A stretch of 58,301 bases of DNA from positions 1 to 58,301 of the forward strand of contig JAMPHA010000014.1 in the NCBI GenBank assembly GCA_023663615.1, read 5' to 3'. The notes beneath the pieces are model-generated. The model was not told the DNA's origin. It made no database searches and saw only the letters and a program-made list of their open reading frames with translations. Every line of letters begins with the position of its first letter. Within the stretch, counting starts at the first letter, position 1. Source of the stretch: DLAJ01 sp023663615 (GTDB lineage: Bacteria > Bacillota > Clostridia > Lachnospirales > Lachnospiraceae). Shown piece by piece: positions 42,616 to 51,778 of the stretch. Made by a program: the position numbers and the translations under genes.

Positions 42616-43314
42616 ATGAGTACATTAGTAGAGTGTACAGGGCTGTGTAAAAATTACGGCAAAACAGCAGCCCTTCATGACGTCAACCTGACGATCGAGA
42701 GCGGACACATCATCGGTCTGCTCGGTCCGAACGGCAGCGGAAAGACGACATTGATCAAGATCTTAAACGGTCTGCTGACGCCGACAAGCGGAACGGTACT
42801 GGTAAAAGGAAAACCGATCGGCAAAGACAGCAAAAAAGTGATTTCCTATCTGCCGGATCACACCTATCTTAATATGAACCAGCGTGTATCGGAGATCATT
42901 ACTTTTTTTAAGAGCTTCTATGAGGATTTTGACGAACGGCGCGCTTACGACATGCTCGCAAAACTCGGCATCAACGCAAAGGACCGCCTGAAAGCCATGT
43001 CAAAGGGCACAAAGGAAAAGGTACAGCTCATTCTCGTGATGAGCCGGCGCGCGGACCTGTATATTTTGGATGAACCGATTGCAGGCGTCGATCCCGCCGC
43101 AAGAGATTATATTTTGAACGTGATCCTGACCAATTATGATTCGTCCGCTTCCATCATCATTTCCACGCACCTGATCGCGGACATTGAAAACGTTTTGGAT
43201 GAAGTGCTGTTTATTCAAAACGGACAGATCCGCTTAACGTCCTCGGTAGACGCCATCCGCGAGGAACAGGGCAAATCGGTGGATGCGCTTTTCAGGGAGG
43301 TGTTCAGATGTTAG
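42616..43314 (+). CDS. ABC transporter ATP-binding protein
   Basis: A 232-residue ATPase with Walker A GPNGSGKTTLI, Q-loop YLPDH, signature AMSKGTKEK, Walker B LYILDEPIAGVDP and STHL. It is short, with no C-terminal extension. The gene overlaps the permease by 7 bases. Confidence 0.94.
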   Translation: MSTLVECTGLCKNYGKTAALHDVNLTIESGHIIGLLGPNGSGKTTLIKILNGLLTPTSGTVLVKGKPIGKDSKKVISYLPDHTYLNMNQRVSEIITFFKSFYEDFDERRAYDMLAKLGINAKDRLKAMSKGTKEKVQLILVMSRRADLYILDEPIAGVDPAARDYILNVILTNYDSSASIIISTHLIADIENVLDEVLFIQNGQIRLTSSVDAIREEQGKSVDALFREVFRC

Positions 43315-44177
43315 GAAAATTGATCAAAAACGAGTTTAAGTCCACTTACAAAACCATGCTCGTCATTTATGTCGTCACGCTTATCACCACGCTCGGATGC
43401 TGCTTTTTCATACACAGCGACTTCTCTCCGGCATTGCTCGCAAATGAGACGTTTGGTAAGGTGTGGTCGGTCATTGGCATTACGTTTGTGTTTGCTTATA
43501 TTATCACTCTTTTTTCACTTACGCTTCTGACCTATGTTCTGGCGTGCGAGCGCTTTTATAAGAGTATGTACTCCGATCAGGGCTACTTAACGCACACGCT
43601 TCCCGTAAGCCCGCTTTCCAACTTAAACGCCCGGCTGATCACTTCGACCGTCTGGCTGCTTCTGTCGGGAATCGTTCTGGTCTTAAGCGTGGGCGCGCTT
43701 TGTCTGTCAGATAATATTTTTAACATCTTCAGCGACTTTCAGTACTTGCGCTATCGGGATTTGGACAGCGCCGTTTTGTTTTCGACGGGATACCATTTTC
43801 CCGTTTTGGTGCTGCTCCTGCTGCTGCTTATTCTTGCGGCATGTGCAAATGCCCTGCTGCTCGTATTTGCGGCGCTTTCCGTGGGACAGCTTGCCAACCT
43901 GCATAAGATCCGCGCAGCGGTCGGTGTTGGTGTGGCGTTGGTATTCTTAGAACAGATCGCCGCATCCTTCCTCATGTTTCATCTTGCAGAAGCGGTGGAT
44001 CGCCGCGCTGAGGCCCGTCTCCTCGATACTTCCGCCACATTGGAAGAAGTACAGGATCTGATGCAGCTTTCTTTTCAGACCTCGATTTGGTCCATCATCG
44101 GCATATTGGTTGTCTTTTCCGCCATCTATTATGCGGTCTGCGGATTCATCATAAAGAAGCATGTCAATCTGGCATAG
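43308..44177 (+). CDS. ABC transporter permease
   Basis: A 289-residue membrane protein with six helices (about 18-38, 58-82, 105-130, 160-185, 195-215, 255-278). Position and the N-terminal LGKLIKNEFKSTYKTM pattern match the permeases of GntR-controlled exporters. Its substrate is unknown. A terminator follows at 44246. Confidence 0.82.
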   Translation: MLGKLIKNEFKSTYKTMLVIYVVTLITTLGCCFFIHSDFSPALLANETFGKVWSVIGITFVFAYIITLFSLTLLTYVLACERFYKSMYSDQGYLTHTLPVSPLSNLNARLITSTVWLLLSGIVLVLSVGALCLSDNIFNIFSDFQYLRYRDLDSAVLFSTGYHFPVLVLLLLLLILAACANALLLVFAALSVGQLANLHKIRAAVGVGVALVFLEQIAASFLMFHLAEAVDRRAEARLLDTSATLEEVQDLMQLSFQTSIWSIIGILVVFSAIYYAVCGFIIKKHVNLA

Positions 44178-44245
44178 TTTCCGCCCGCCGCAACTGCTGC
44201 AAGCAGACGGAAAACGCTTTGCTTCTCTGCTTATCGTACAGTCAA

Positions 44246-44288
44246 AAAGGGATGCCGCACATCATGGTGCGCGCATCCCCTTCTTATC
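44246..44288 (+). terminator. Terminator of the second GntR-ABC operon
   Basis: AAGGGATGC and GCATCCCCTT pair, with an inner CGCAC/GTGCG stem, then TTCTTATCTT. It may also serve the convergent YoeB gene. Confidence 0.75.
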
Positions 44289-44341
44289 TTTACAGTGTCA
44301 TTGATCTGAACCCATTCTCTGCCGCGAAAAGATCATCATAT

Positions 44342-44605
44342 TTACTTATCCCTATAATGAGAACCACATTGGACAATCTTTATCGTATTATTCTCTATAC
44401 GATAAACAATACGATTGGCATCATCGATCCTCCGGCTCCAATATGCTGACAGATCGCCGCTTAATCTTTCCGGTTTTCCGATCCCGTCATATCCGTTTCT
44501 GTCAATATCTTTTATCAACTGAAGGATGCGCTTTAACGTTTTTTTGTCCTGCCGCATCCAATATTGAAAATCCTCCCACGCCGCATCTGACCATGACTTA
44601 ATCAT
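44342..44605 (-). CDS. yoeB: YoeB/Txe-family mRNA interferase toxin, second copy
   Basis: An 87-residue toxin closely similar to the one at 31.8 kb (SWSDAAWEDFQYWMRQDKKTLKRI, GKPERL, YWSRRIDDANRIVY, and the active-site SHY near the end). The ATG at 44605 lies inside the antitoxin gene (8-base overlap). Full length, probably active. Confidence 0.92.
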   Translation of the reverse strand: MIKSWSDAAWEDFQYWMRQDKKTLKRILQLIKDIDRNGYDGIGKPERLSGDLSAYWSRRIDDANRIVYRIENNTIKIVQCGSHYRDK

Positions 44606-44849
44606 CAAAATCTACCTCATGCACGGCGCCGCCTGACGCTTCCATCTGCGCCACAGACTCTTTGAGTCTAGCCATATTTTCCTGTGAATAAAACGGATCT
44701 ACGGACACTTCAAATGGTATCCGTTTCTCCCGTCCCAATTTCTTAAGATAAATATTGATTGCCGTTGATAAAGACATTCCTATATCTGCACAAGCCTGCT
44801 CTGCCTTTTTCTTAACATCGTCCTCTATGCGTAAACTGATCTGTGCCAT
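44598..44849 (-). CDS. relB: RelB/DinJ-family antitoxin, second copy
   Basis: An 83-residue antitoxin. The N-terminal ribbon-helix-helix is AQISLRIEDDVKKKAEQACADIGM, and the toxin-binding C-terminus contains PFEVSVDPFYS. The start at 44849 follows AAAGGTGACAGG. It pairs with the downstream YoeB and resembles the first RelB. Confidence 0.92.
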   Translation of the reverse strand: MAQISLRIEDDVKKKAEQACADIGMSLSTAINIYLKKLGREKRIPFEVSVDPFYSQENMARLKESVAQMEASGGAVHEVDFDD

Positions 44850-44970
44850 CCTGTCACCTCTTTCTTTATGATGCACTTATTATATCCTATATTATAGCAT
44901 TTGTAAAGCATTTTGCTACACACGAACCTGCCAACCTTTTCCATTCGGTGAATAGCAAGGCAAGCGCCCC

Positions 44971-47670
44971 TTACGGAAACTCGTAATACCATTCCTGCAG
45001 CATTCCGTTCCCGTCAATGAAATAGCCCGTATCCGCATTGACAAAACTATAACCCTGCACATCCTCATAAGGAAGAAGCCTTGTCAGAATCCAGCTCTCC
45101 GGCGACTCTGCCGCGTGCGTATTCTGATACAGCACATACCGAATGTCGTCCCCGACACATTTTAATACCAGCGCACCCTGCGTGCCATCTTCTCCATAAA
45201 AAACAGGTGCAAAACCGTCCGCATATCTCGCATCCGAATAAACGGCAACGGATACACTTTCCCACGTTTCTCCGCCGTCCCGCGTACAATAAAGATAATC
45301 TTCGCCAGATCGGGGACTTACCCCGATATATCCGACTTCCCCGTTACAAAACGCAATCCCGGTCGGATAGCCGGATACCACACTGCCTAAATCCGCCACA
45401 AAAGAAAAACTGTTCCCGCCGTCCGTCGTGCGATAAAGATACTTTTCCATCAGTCCGCACGCGGGATCAGAACAGATGAGCAGGTACCCGTTCGACGTAT
45501 CGGAAAAGCTCACATAAACGGTTCCCATCGGGAAATACTCCGACTCCGTAACCGGAATCCGCGTGCTCCGCCGCGTAATCAATGCTCTGCCGTTCTCGCT
45601 TCCCACGACCGCTGCCTTTTGAGCGAGTTCACGGATCAGGATGATCTCTCCGGGTTTTGAAGAAAACCCTGCGTAATACGCATACTCCTCATCAAGAAAA
45701 CAGCAGGTAACCTGACTGCCCTCCAAAAAACATGCGCGGCTGCCTGTCCACTCATCTGCTATGGCAAAAGGCAGGCTTCCCAACACGGAAAACCGCCCTG
45801 TCCCGTCTTCAAAATGGAGAATATGATAATCCTCGGTTAACGCCCATCCGTACTGTCCGTCGGCAAGCACGGCACATGCCCGCAGCATCGTATTCCCCGC
45901 TGCATTCTGCGCCTGTTCCGATAACTCTCTGCTCCGCTCCACCAGATCGATCGTCAAACGGGACTGTACCTGTTCTCCCTGATCATCCACAGAAGACAGC
46001 GTTATCTTCAATGTCATCATCGACGTCGTAGACAGCACATCTTCCGCCTCCGCAATCGGAATGCTTTTTCCGATCTCCCATTCCGCAACCTCAATCTTAT
46101 GATCCATCGAAAAAGCAGGACTTGTCCAGACCTCGTGTTTCTTCTCGCTTATCAAAACAGACCAATCCTCCGGCAGATGATCACTTTCCGGTATCGTAAA
46201 TACAAGCTTTCCGTCCGCTGTGATCTCTATGCTTTCCTCTAGTCTGGCAAGAAGCGCCTCGTCCGCTTCCCTCACATTGTCCGTTCCGGCATAATCCGCC
46301 ATGCCGGCATTTGGCGTGCTTCCGTCCTGCCCGTTTCCGCGCATCTCTGTACGCGCGGCAGGATCGATTTCTTCAGCGGAATCCGCTCCCGTAAACGTAC
46401 AACCGGTAATCAGCACGAGCATCGCTGCCGCAAGGACCGCCGCCCATGCGGATCGCTTCTTTTTCCCGGTGACCGCGAGCAGCCGCTGCTTTAACGCCCT
46501 TGCGCTGCCGCTCATGGAAGCCGTTGCTGTCAGCCGGATCGCGCCGCGTTTTAAGGGCGCCTGGTCGAGCAGACTGCGCCCATAGTCCGCACATTCTTCC
46601 TCTGTGATCCGTGCGGTCACACCCTCATCACAGGCAAACTCACAGTCCTTCGCTGAAAAATATGCCGCCGCCCAGACAAACGGATGAAACCAATAAACCG
46701 TCAGACAGATCAGACGGACAAGACTCCAGATATGATCCCCGTGCAGATAATGCTGCCGCTCGTGCGCCAGTGCAAACGCGCGGTTCTTCTCATCGGCAAG
46801 CGCCGCCCCGTTTAAGTAGACCGCCGGATGCCATACGCCAAACAGACAGGAGGAAGCCAGCTTCCCACATTGATAAACCGGAATCGCCCCGCCTCTCCCT
46901 GCGCATGTTATATCTTCCATCCATGTCCGCGCTTTGCGCAGCTTCCGGTAAAATATCAGATTGACTGCCAGCAGATACAGACCCATGAGCGCCGAACCGG
47001 CCGCCCAGACAGATAACATCGCTTTTCTTAATATCCCTGCCTTTATTGTCCGCGGTTCTGCCTCGCCCTGCATACTCACAAGATCCTGTGAAGCCGCCGT
47101 ACCCTGCATCCTCATGCGGCTCTGCAAAGCCGCTGCCTGCAGCGTTACCGCCATATTCTGCAAACCCGCTTCGTCCTGCGTGTGTCCGATACCTGTCTGC
47201 ACAGATGCGTCCTGTGTCAAAACACGTTCCATGCTATGATTGGGATGCACGATCACCGCGCTCTGACGGATCATCTGTCTCGCGGATTGTCCCGCCGCTC
47301 CGCCGACCGCTTTCTCTGATAATCCTCTTCCGTATCCATATGTTCCTGCCAGGCCTACGCCTCCTCCGGCTTCCCATGCCCCCGCCAGATTGACGGCTCC
47401 CCCGGCTTCCCATGCCTCCGTCGGACTGACGCCTCTCCCGGCTTCCGACTGCTCTGTATTTTGATCAAACCATGTCTGCACGGACGGCACATAATTCATG
47501 ACGCTGACAGGACTTCCCGGCAGCGCAAACGGACACGCCAAACGCAATACGACAATGAGCCAGAGCGCATAGCGCATCCGAAAGCTGATCCGCTTTCCCA
47601 ACGTCGCCCGAAGCAGGATCACAAAAAGGATCAATACGCTCGATCCGACCAACAAAGCCTCCATGCTCAC
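44971..47670 (-). CDS. BlaR1-like M56 membrane peptidase with Asp-box sensor tail
   Basis: An 899-residue membrane protein. Helices lie near 5-21, 35-50 and 218-240. The M56 zinc-peptidase site is HERQH at 303-307 with third-ligand candidate in FACDEG near 346-350, followed by a helix near 320-340 and another near 408-424. BlaR1 proteins sense a cell-wall signal and cleave the BlaI repressor. Here the usual penicillin-binding sensor domain is absent. Instead the C-terminal 460 residues form an extracellular beta-rich region with Asp-box (BNR) motifs TTDGGNSF and TRDGGETW, as in sialidase-like propellers. A Gly/Ala/Gln-rich insert (about 75-205) is also unusual. It is coupled to the BlaI gene by a 4-base overlap. 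Confidence 0.87.
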   Translation of the reverse strand: MSMEALLVGSSVLILFVILLRATLGKRISFRMRYALWLIVVLRLACPFALPGSPVSVMNYVPSVQTWFDQNTEQSEAGRGVSPTEAWEAGGAVNLAGAWEAGGGVGLAGTYGYGRGLSEKAVGGAAGQSARQMIRQSAVIVHPNHSMERVLTQDASVQTGIGHTQDEAGLQNMAVTLQAAALQSRMRMQGTAASQDLVSMQGEAEPRTIKAGILRKAMLSVWAAGSALMGLYLLAVNLIFYRKLRKARTWMEDITCAGRGGAIPVYQCGKLASSCLFGVWHPAVYLNGAALADEKNRAFALAHERQHYLHGDHIWSLVRLICLTVYWFHPFVWAAAYFSAKDCEFACDEGVTARITEEECADYGRSLLDQAPLKRGAIRLTATASMSGSARALKQRLLAVTGKKKRSAWAAVLAAAMLVLITGCTFTGADSAEEIDPAARTEMRGNGQDGSTPNAGMADYAGTDNVREADEALLARLEESIEITADGKLVFTIPESDHLPEDWSVLISEKKHEVWTSPAFSMDHKIEVAEWEIGKSIPIAEAEDVLSTTSMMTLKITLSSVDDQGEQVQSRLTIDLVERSRELSEQAQNAAGNTMLRACAVLADGQYGWALTEDYHILHFEDGTGRFSVLGSLPFAIADEWTGSRACFLEGSQVTCCFLDEEYAYYAGFSSKPGEIILIRELAQKAAVVGSENGRALITRRSTRIPVTESEYFPMGTVYVSFSDTSNGYLLICSDPACGLMEKYLYRTTDGGNSFSFVADLGSVVSGYPTGIAFCNGEVGYIGVSPRSGEDYLYCTRDGGETWESVSVAVYSDARYADGFAPVFYGEDGTQGALVLKCVGDDIRYVLYQNTHAAESPESWILTRLLPYEDVQGYSFVNADTGYFIDGNGMLQEWYYEFP

Positions 47671-48053
47671 TCCTCCTCTTTACGGGCTGGTGTCTCGTTT
47701 AACAACGCGAGCAGACTGTCACGCTCCTCCTCAGTGATTCCCTTTTGCTTTACAAACGAATTGACCAGCAGACCGAGGCTGCCCCCGTACACACGGTCGA
47801 GCAGCGTCTCCGTCTCCTCCATTGCCGCCTGAGATCGCGAAATGCAGGTCGAATAAAGCCGTGCACGTTCCCCCTCGCGATATGCGACCGCACCTTTCGC
47901 CTCTAAACGGTTCAGCATCGTGATGACCGTATGCTTTGTCCACCCATACAACGACCGGATCGCCGCAGAAAGCTGCGTGATCGTCTGTGGCTCCTTCTGC
48001 CACAACTGCTCCATCAATTTCCACTCATTTGCCGATAACCGAATATGTTCCAT
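47667..48053 (-). CDS. BlaI/MecI-family transcriptional repressor
   Basis: A 128-residue winged-helix repressor (LSANEWKLMEQLWQKEPQTITQL, then TKHTVITMLNRLEAKGAV) with a C-terminal helical dimer and cleavage region. In the family, cleavage by the BlaR1 peptidase lifts repression. The start at 48053 follows GGAGG; a longer frame to 48116 lacks support. It is transcribed with the BlaR1-like gene. Targets are probably its own operon; no beta-lactamase gene lies in the window. Confidence 0.92.
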   Translation of the reverse strand: MEHIRLSANEWKLMEQLWQKEPQTITQLSAAIRSLYGWTKHTVITMLNRLEAKGAVAYREGERARLYSTCISRSQAAMEETETLLDRVYGGSLGLLVNSFVKQKGITEEERDSLLALLNETPARKEEE

Positions 48054-48138
48054 ATGAAATCCTCCGTTTCTGCCTTGCGCGTCTCGTGTACAGCGTCCGC
48101 TGTCTCTTTTCTGCACGCAGGATAAACTATCTAAGACG

Positions 48139-48167
48139 AGTATAACTCATGGGTAGACGTCTGTCAA
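48139..48167 (-). promoter_or_regulatory. Promoter of the BlaI/BlaR1-like operon with a dyad in the spacer
   Basis: On the minus strand TTGACA (48167-48162), 17-base spacer, TATACT (48144-48139). A perfect AGACGTCT palindrome (48155-48162) lies next to the -35 box and may be part of the repressor site. Confidence 0.7.
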
Positions 48168-48247
48168 CTTTTTTGCAGAGAACATTTTGCCACGATAACC
48201 CTGATAAAACACCTTGATAAAACGCTTGATAAAACATCGAATAATTC

Positions 48248-48276
48248 TTGACAACCGCCTTCTTTTATTGTACTAT
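48248..48276 (+). promoter_or_regulatory. Promoter of tRNA-Pro
   Basis: TTGACA (48248-48253), 17-base spacer, TACTAT (48271-48276), about 87 bases upstream of the mature tRNA. The remaining intergenic sequence holds nothing else recognised. Confidence 0.65.
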
Positions 48277-48362
48277 CTTATAGTCCGAGTTGATCTGTAT
48301 CTTCATAGCATATCGGATTTTGCTGTGTGGATTTTCCGTGGATCCATGGATGATTGGTATCG

Positions 48363-48436
<74 letters not shown>

Positions 48437-48439
48437 CGA

Positions 48440-48475
48440 ATAAGGGCATGAGTGGAAAACCGCTCATGCCCTTAT
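48440..48475. terminator. Hairpin after tRNA-Pro, shared with the convergent permease gene
   Basis: ATAAGGGCATGAG (48440-48452) and CTCATGCCCTTAT (48463-48475) form a perfect 13-base stem with a 10-base loop. It probably terminates the tRNA transcript and possibly the ABC operon ending at 48512. T runs are weak on both sides. Confidence 0.7.
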
Positions 48476-48511
48476 CCTATGAATTTTCCTCGAACCGCCG
48501 CCGCTCTCTCC

Positions 48512-49282
48512 TTACAACCGCCTCCTGCCAAACGACCATACCCCCGCCGCCAGATTGACAACGCAGAGTCCCGCCGTCACACACAACGCCGCCGCATGAT
48601 CGGCGGGCGCCTTTTCTCCCGTAAGAAGCGCCATGGACGCCGACAACGCCATGGGCGAATAGGATTTAACCGCCGGAATAAGCGTCAGCACATAGGACAG
48701 GACAAAACCCGCGCCGACCGTGAGCATGACCGCCGCCGCCGACTCTGCAAACCCGGATGCCGCAAAAATGATGGATAAAAGCCACATGCCGAGCATCCAA
48801 AGGCAGAATGCGGCAAAAAACAAATGCGCCGCAATGCCGTTATCCCAAAAATACGCGCTGTACGCATAAGTGATCGCAAAGCTGACCGCATATCCGCCCG
48901 TCCACAAAACGGCGGTAACAAGCGCCTTTGCACCGATGATTCTTCCACGCCGCATGCCTTTTGCCACGATCGGGATCAATGTCCCCTTTTGCAGCTCGCT
49001 CACAACAGTTCCGCTAAACATCACGATCATAACGATAAGCATGACCGGCATGTTCTTATAAAACTGCGCCCATGCCGTCAGCGCATCCACACCGATGATG
49101 CTCACCGACATGCCGTTTCCCGCAATCTGTTCCAACATCATTTCCATCATCCACGGCGTGAGCTTCGCGATTGCGGGACTCATCACGCCAAACAGGCAGA
49201 ACAATAATAACAGCAGCATCAGCCGCCCCGAACGCAGCAGCTCCCGGACTTCCTTTTTTATGAATGCCTTCCATTGTCTCAT
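48512..49282 (-). CDS. ABC-2 type permease
   Basis: A 256-residue membrane protein with six helices; the N-terminal WKAFIKKEVRELLRSGRLMLLLLLF is typical of ABC-2 permeases (KKE...R pattern). It overlaps the ATPase gene by 4 bases. It is the last gene of the XRE - PLDc_N - ATPase - permease cassette. Confidence 0.87.
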   Translation of the reverse strand: MRQWKAFIKKEVRELLRSGRLMLLLLLFCLFGVMSPAIAKLTPWMMEMMLEQIAGNGMSVSIIGVDALTAWAQFYKNMPVMLIVMIVMFSGTVVSELQKGTLIPIVAKGMRRGRIIGAKALVTAVLWTGGYAVSFAITYAYSAYFWDNGIAAHLFFAAFCLWMLGMWLLSIIFAASGFAESAAAVMLTVGAGFVLSYVLTLIPAVKSYSPMALSASMALLTGEKAPADHAAALCVTAGLCVVNLAAGVWSFGRRRL

Positions 49283-50181
49283 CCGCCCGTCACCTCCATA
49301 AACAGATCTTCCAGCGTCGGTTCCATGCGCTCCAGCCGCCCCAGTTCAAACCCGCCGCTTTGCAGACAGCCCCACAGCTTCCCCGCATCCTGATCCGCCC
49401 GGTTTTCCAGTACGATACGCTGCGCGCTTTCCCTTGTCCCGCCGCCGTAAAGCTGCAGAAAACGCTCTGCTTCCGCCGCGGACACAAATTCGAGCGCCAC
49501 GCTCCTGCCTTTTCTTTTTGCCTTCATCTCCTCAAGCGTCCCGTTCAGCACGATCCTTCCCTCATGCAGAAACGCGATCCGGTCGCAGATGCGCTCCACG
49601 TCGGACAATATGTGTGTGGAAAAAAGAACGGTCGTCTGCTCTCTGACCGCATGCAAAACTTCCAGAATTTCTTTTCGTCCGGCGGGATCGAGCGCCGAGG
49701 TCGGCTCATCACAAATGAGCAGCTTCGGACTGTTTAAGAGCGCCTGCGCAATTCCGAGGCGCTGCTTCATTCCGCGCGAGAATCCCTTGATCCGTTTATT
49801 CGCCGCCTCCAATCCGACCAGCTTCAAAAGCTGTCCGGATTTTTGCCGGATCTCCTCTCTGCCCATACCCGTAACCTCACCGCACATGGTAAGATATTCC
49901 GCCGGCGTCATAAACCCGTAAAACTCCGGCACATCCGGTAAATATCCGATATAGCGGTTCGTCCGGTTCTGCCCGTATACGACCGGCTCCCCATTGACGC
50001 GGATGTCGCCGCCTTCCGGCTTTAACAGCCCCAGCGCCAGCTTCATCGTCGTCGTTTTTCCTGCCCCGTTCTGCCCGATAAAGCCGAACACGGAATGTTC
50101 GGGAACCGCGATACTCACGTCGCGTAAGACCTCTGCGCTGCCAAATGTTTTTTTCACATGGGATAATGTCAAAATCTCCAT
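49279..50181 (-). CDS. ABC transporter ATP-binding protein
   Basis: A 300-residue ATPase: Walker A GQNGAGKTTTM, signature GFSRGMKQR, Walker B LLICDEPTSALDP, STHIL. A C-terminal domain of about 75 residues follows. The start at 50181 overlaps the preceding stop as TGATG; an ATG three bases upstream is possible. It probably drives export of an antimicrobial or lipid with the permease that follows. Confidence 0.93.
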   Translation of the reverse strand: MEILTLSHVKKTFGSAEVLRDVSIAVPEHSVFGFIGQNGAGKTTTMKLALGLLKPEGGDIRVNGEPVVYGQNRTNRYIGYLPDVPEFYGFMTPAEYLTMCGEVTGMGREEIRQKSGQLLKLVGLEAANKRIKGFSRGMKQRLGIAQALLNSPKLLICDEPTSALDPAGRKEILEVLHAVREQTTVLFSTHILSDVERICDRIAFLHEGRIVLNGTLEEMKAKRKGRSVALEFVSAAEAERFLQLYGGGTRESAQRIVLENRADQDAGKLWGCLQSGGFELGRLERMEPTLEDLFMEVTGG

Positions 50182-50393
50182 CATGCATCCTCTTTTCCGA
50201 ATAAAAAGTAAGCGATCGGACCGATAAACGCCATCCCGACGATCACAATGACCAGCCACAGCGCGCGGCTGCCGCGTTTATAATTCTTGTGCGTCAGCAC
50301 ATGCCATAACGTGAAACCAAGCAGCGCAAACTGCGCGACGATCAATGGGATCAAAAACGGAAGCATTTCCTGTACATTCATTCCTAAATTCAT
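50181..50393 (-). CDS. Small PLDc_N-type membrane protein
   Basis: A 70-residue protein with two transmembrane helices (about 10-30 and 43-63) separated by a basic loop (HKNYKRGSR), ending GPIAYFLFGKED. This is the two-helix module found at the N-terminus of cardiolipin synthases, here free-standing, and often encoded in ABC export cassettes. The start follows AGAGGAG. It is translationally coupled to the ATPase. Confidence 0.85.
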   Translation of the reverse strand: MNLGMNVQEMLPFLIPLIVAQFALLGFTLWHVLTHKNYKRGSRALWLVIVIVGMAFIGPIAYFLFGKEDA

Positions 50394-50441
50394 ATGTGAT
50401 TCTCCTCTTTTCAAAATATACTTTTCCGGATTTTCTGTCAG

Positions 50442-51572
50442 TTATTTTCCGGCAAGCTCCGCAAGCTGTCTTTTCAGCCGCGTAAACTTCTCCCCGCCCT
50501 CAAGCGGCGCAAACGCCGGATGCGCCAATGTCTGCACGAGACTTTCCGTGACCACTTTTTTGTCCCGCGGCGCATGGGCGCCGTTATCCAATTGCTCAAA
50601 CCACTCGTTTAACCTATTAAAATAAGCGTCCTGCCGCAGCATGATCTCCGGTGTGGACAACAGCTCCTTAACACAGTCGATATACTGATCCAACTGTGCG
50701 AGCGCTTTGTCTTTTTCCCCGCAGACAGCATAGGAAACCGCCGCCTGATACGCAAACTGCGCCATGGTATTTGGATGCAGCTTTGTGAGCGCGTACGCTT
50801 TTTCCACCTGCGCGATACGGGCAGCCGTCTCCTCTACGACCGGTAATTCTCCTGCGTGGATTGCCAGATACTGTCCTGCGTTGGCGACCAGCGACAGCAC
50901 ATGGCGGTACATAACACACTGGGTATAACTGTCCGCCGTCTCCGCTTCTCCGATCATCATGTATGCCTGCGTCAGCACCGTATCCGTCTGTGTCAGAAGC
51001 CGGATCGGGTTCTGCACCTCTTTTAACAGCTCTACGACCTCTTTACCCTTTCCCTGCAACAGACAGATCATCGCCCGCAGCGCCGCCGCGTCCTCGCAGA
51101 GCGCGACGTCCTTGCATTGACTTTCAATACGCAGGCTTAAATCTGCCGCCGCATCCAACACGCTCTCCTGCGCCTCCTTCGTGTCCGCCAGCATATAATG
51201 ATTCAGCCAAAGCGCCCCCATCTGAAATAAAAACGGATAACAGGAATAATAGCGCTTCACATAACCGTAGCTTTCCTCCATGACCTCCCGGAACGGACGC
51301 ACCGCGAATCCCGCGGCAAGTTCCTGATAAATCTTTTGTATCTGCTCCTTTGCCAACTGCGGCTCATATCCGATCAGCTCGTCGATACGGACGTCAAAAA
51401 AAGAAGCAAGCTGCGGCAGCAGCATCACGTCCGGCAGCGTCTGGCCGTTTTCCCACTTTGAGACGGACGCCTTCGTCACGCCGACAAAATTTGCCAGTTC
51501 TTCCTGCCGGATATTCTTTTCATGCCGCAGTCTCATGATATTGGCTCCGATCTTTAATGCGTCTGTGTTCAT
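50442..51572 (-). CDS. XRE-family regulator with helical repeat domain
   Basis: A 376-residue cytosolic regulator. Residues 8-62 are a Cro/C1-type helix-turn-helix (IRQEELANFVGVTKASVSKWENGQTLPD). Residues 80-370 are helical hairpins of TPR-like character, possibly a peptide-binding domain as in RRNPP-type regulators, though the fold call is inference. It heads the ABC cassette, 48 bases before the PLDc_N gene, and probably controls it. The start follows AAAGGAGG. Confidence 0.88.
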   Translation of the reverse strand: MNTDALKIGANIMRLRHEKNIRQEELANFVGVTKASVSKWENGQTLPDVMLLPQLASFFDVRIDELIGYEPQLAKEQIQKIYQELAAGFAVRPFREVMEESYGYVKRYYSCYPFLFQMGALWLNHYMLADTKEAQESVLDAAADLSLRIESQCKDVALCEDAAALRAMICLLQGKGKEVVELLKEVQNPIRLLTQTDTVLTQAYMMIGEAETADSYTQCVMYRHVLSLVANAGQYLAIHAGELPVVEETAARIAQVEKAYALTKLHPNTMAQFAYQAAVSYAVCGEKDKALAQLDQYIDCVKELLSTPEIMLRQDAYFNRLNEWFEQLDNGAHAPRDKKVVTESLVQTLAHPAFAPLEGGEKFTRLKRQLAELAGK

Positions 51573-51708
51573 TGCCGTTTTTCCTCCTTTTTTTCATTAT
51601 CGCCCATCCGCCGCCGGAAAACAATCGAACGGCGCGATACTTTGTGATATTAAATCAACCGTCAGGAAACTTAGCAGACGTGAAATGCTTCTTAAGCTTA
51701 TCGCGCAA

Positions 51709-51738
51709 AAAGAGCTTCGCGAAAACGCGAAGCTCTTT
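51709..51738 (-). terminator. Terminator of the GH3 beta-glucosidase gene
   Basis: AAAGAGCTTCGCG and CGCGAAGCTCTTT form a perfect 13-base stem with a four-base loop. On the minus strand TTGCG follows the T-rich arm. It lies 40 bases after the stop at 51779. Confidence 0.85.
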
Positions 51739-51778
51739 CCTCTTTTTGTCAAATTACGGTTCCGCATCGGATCCCTTG

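Noticed and set aside
44971..47670. Beta-lactam receptor BlaR1/MecR1 proper
   Set aside because: The SxxK penicillin-binding domain is not present, so beta-lactam sensing is not supported.
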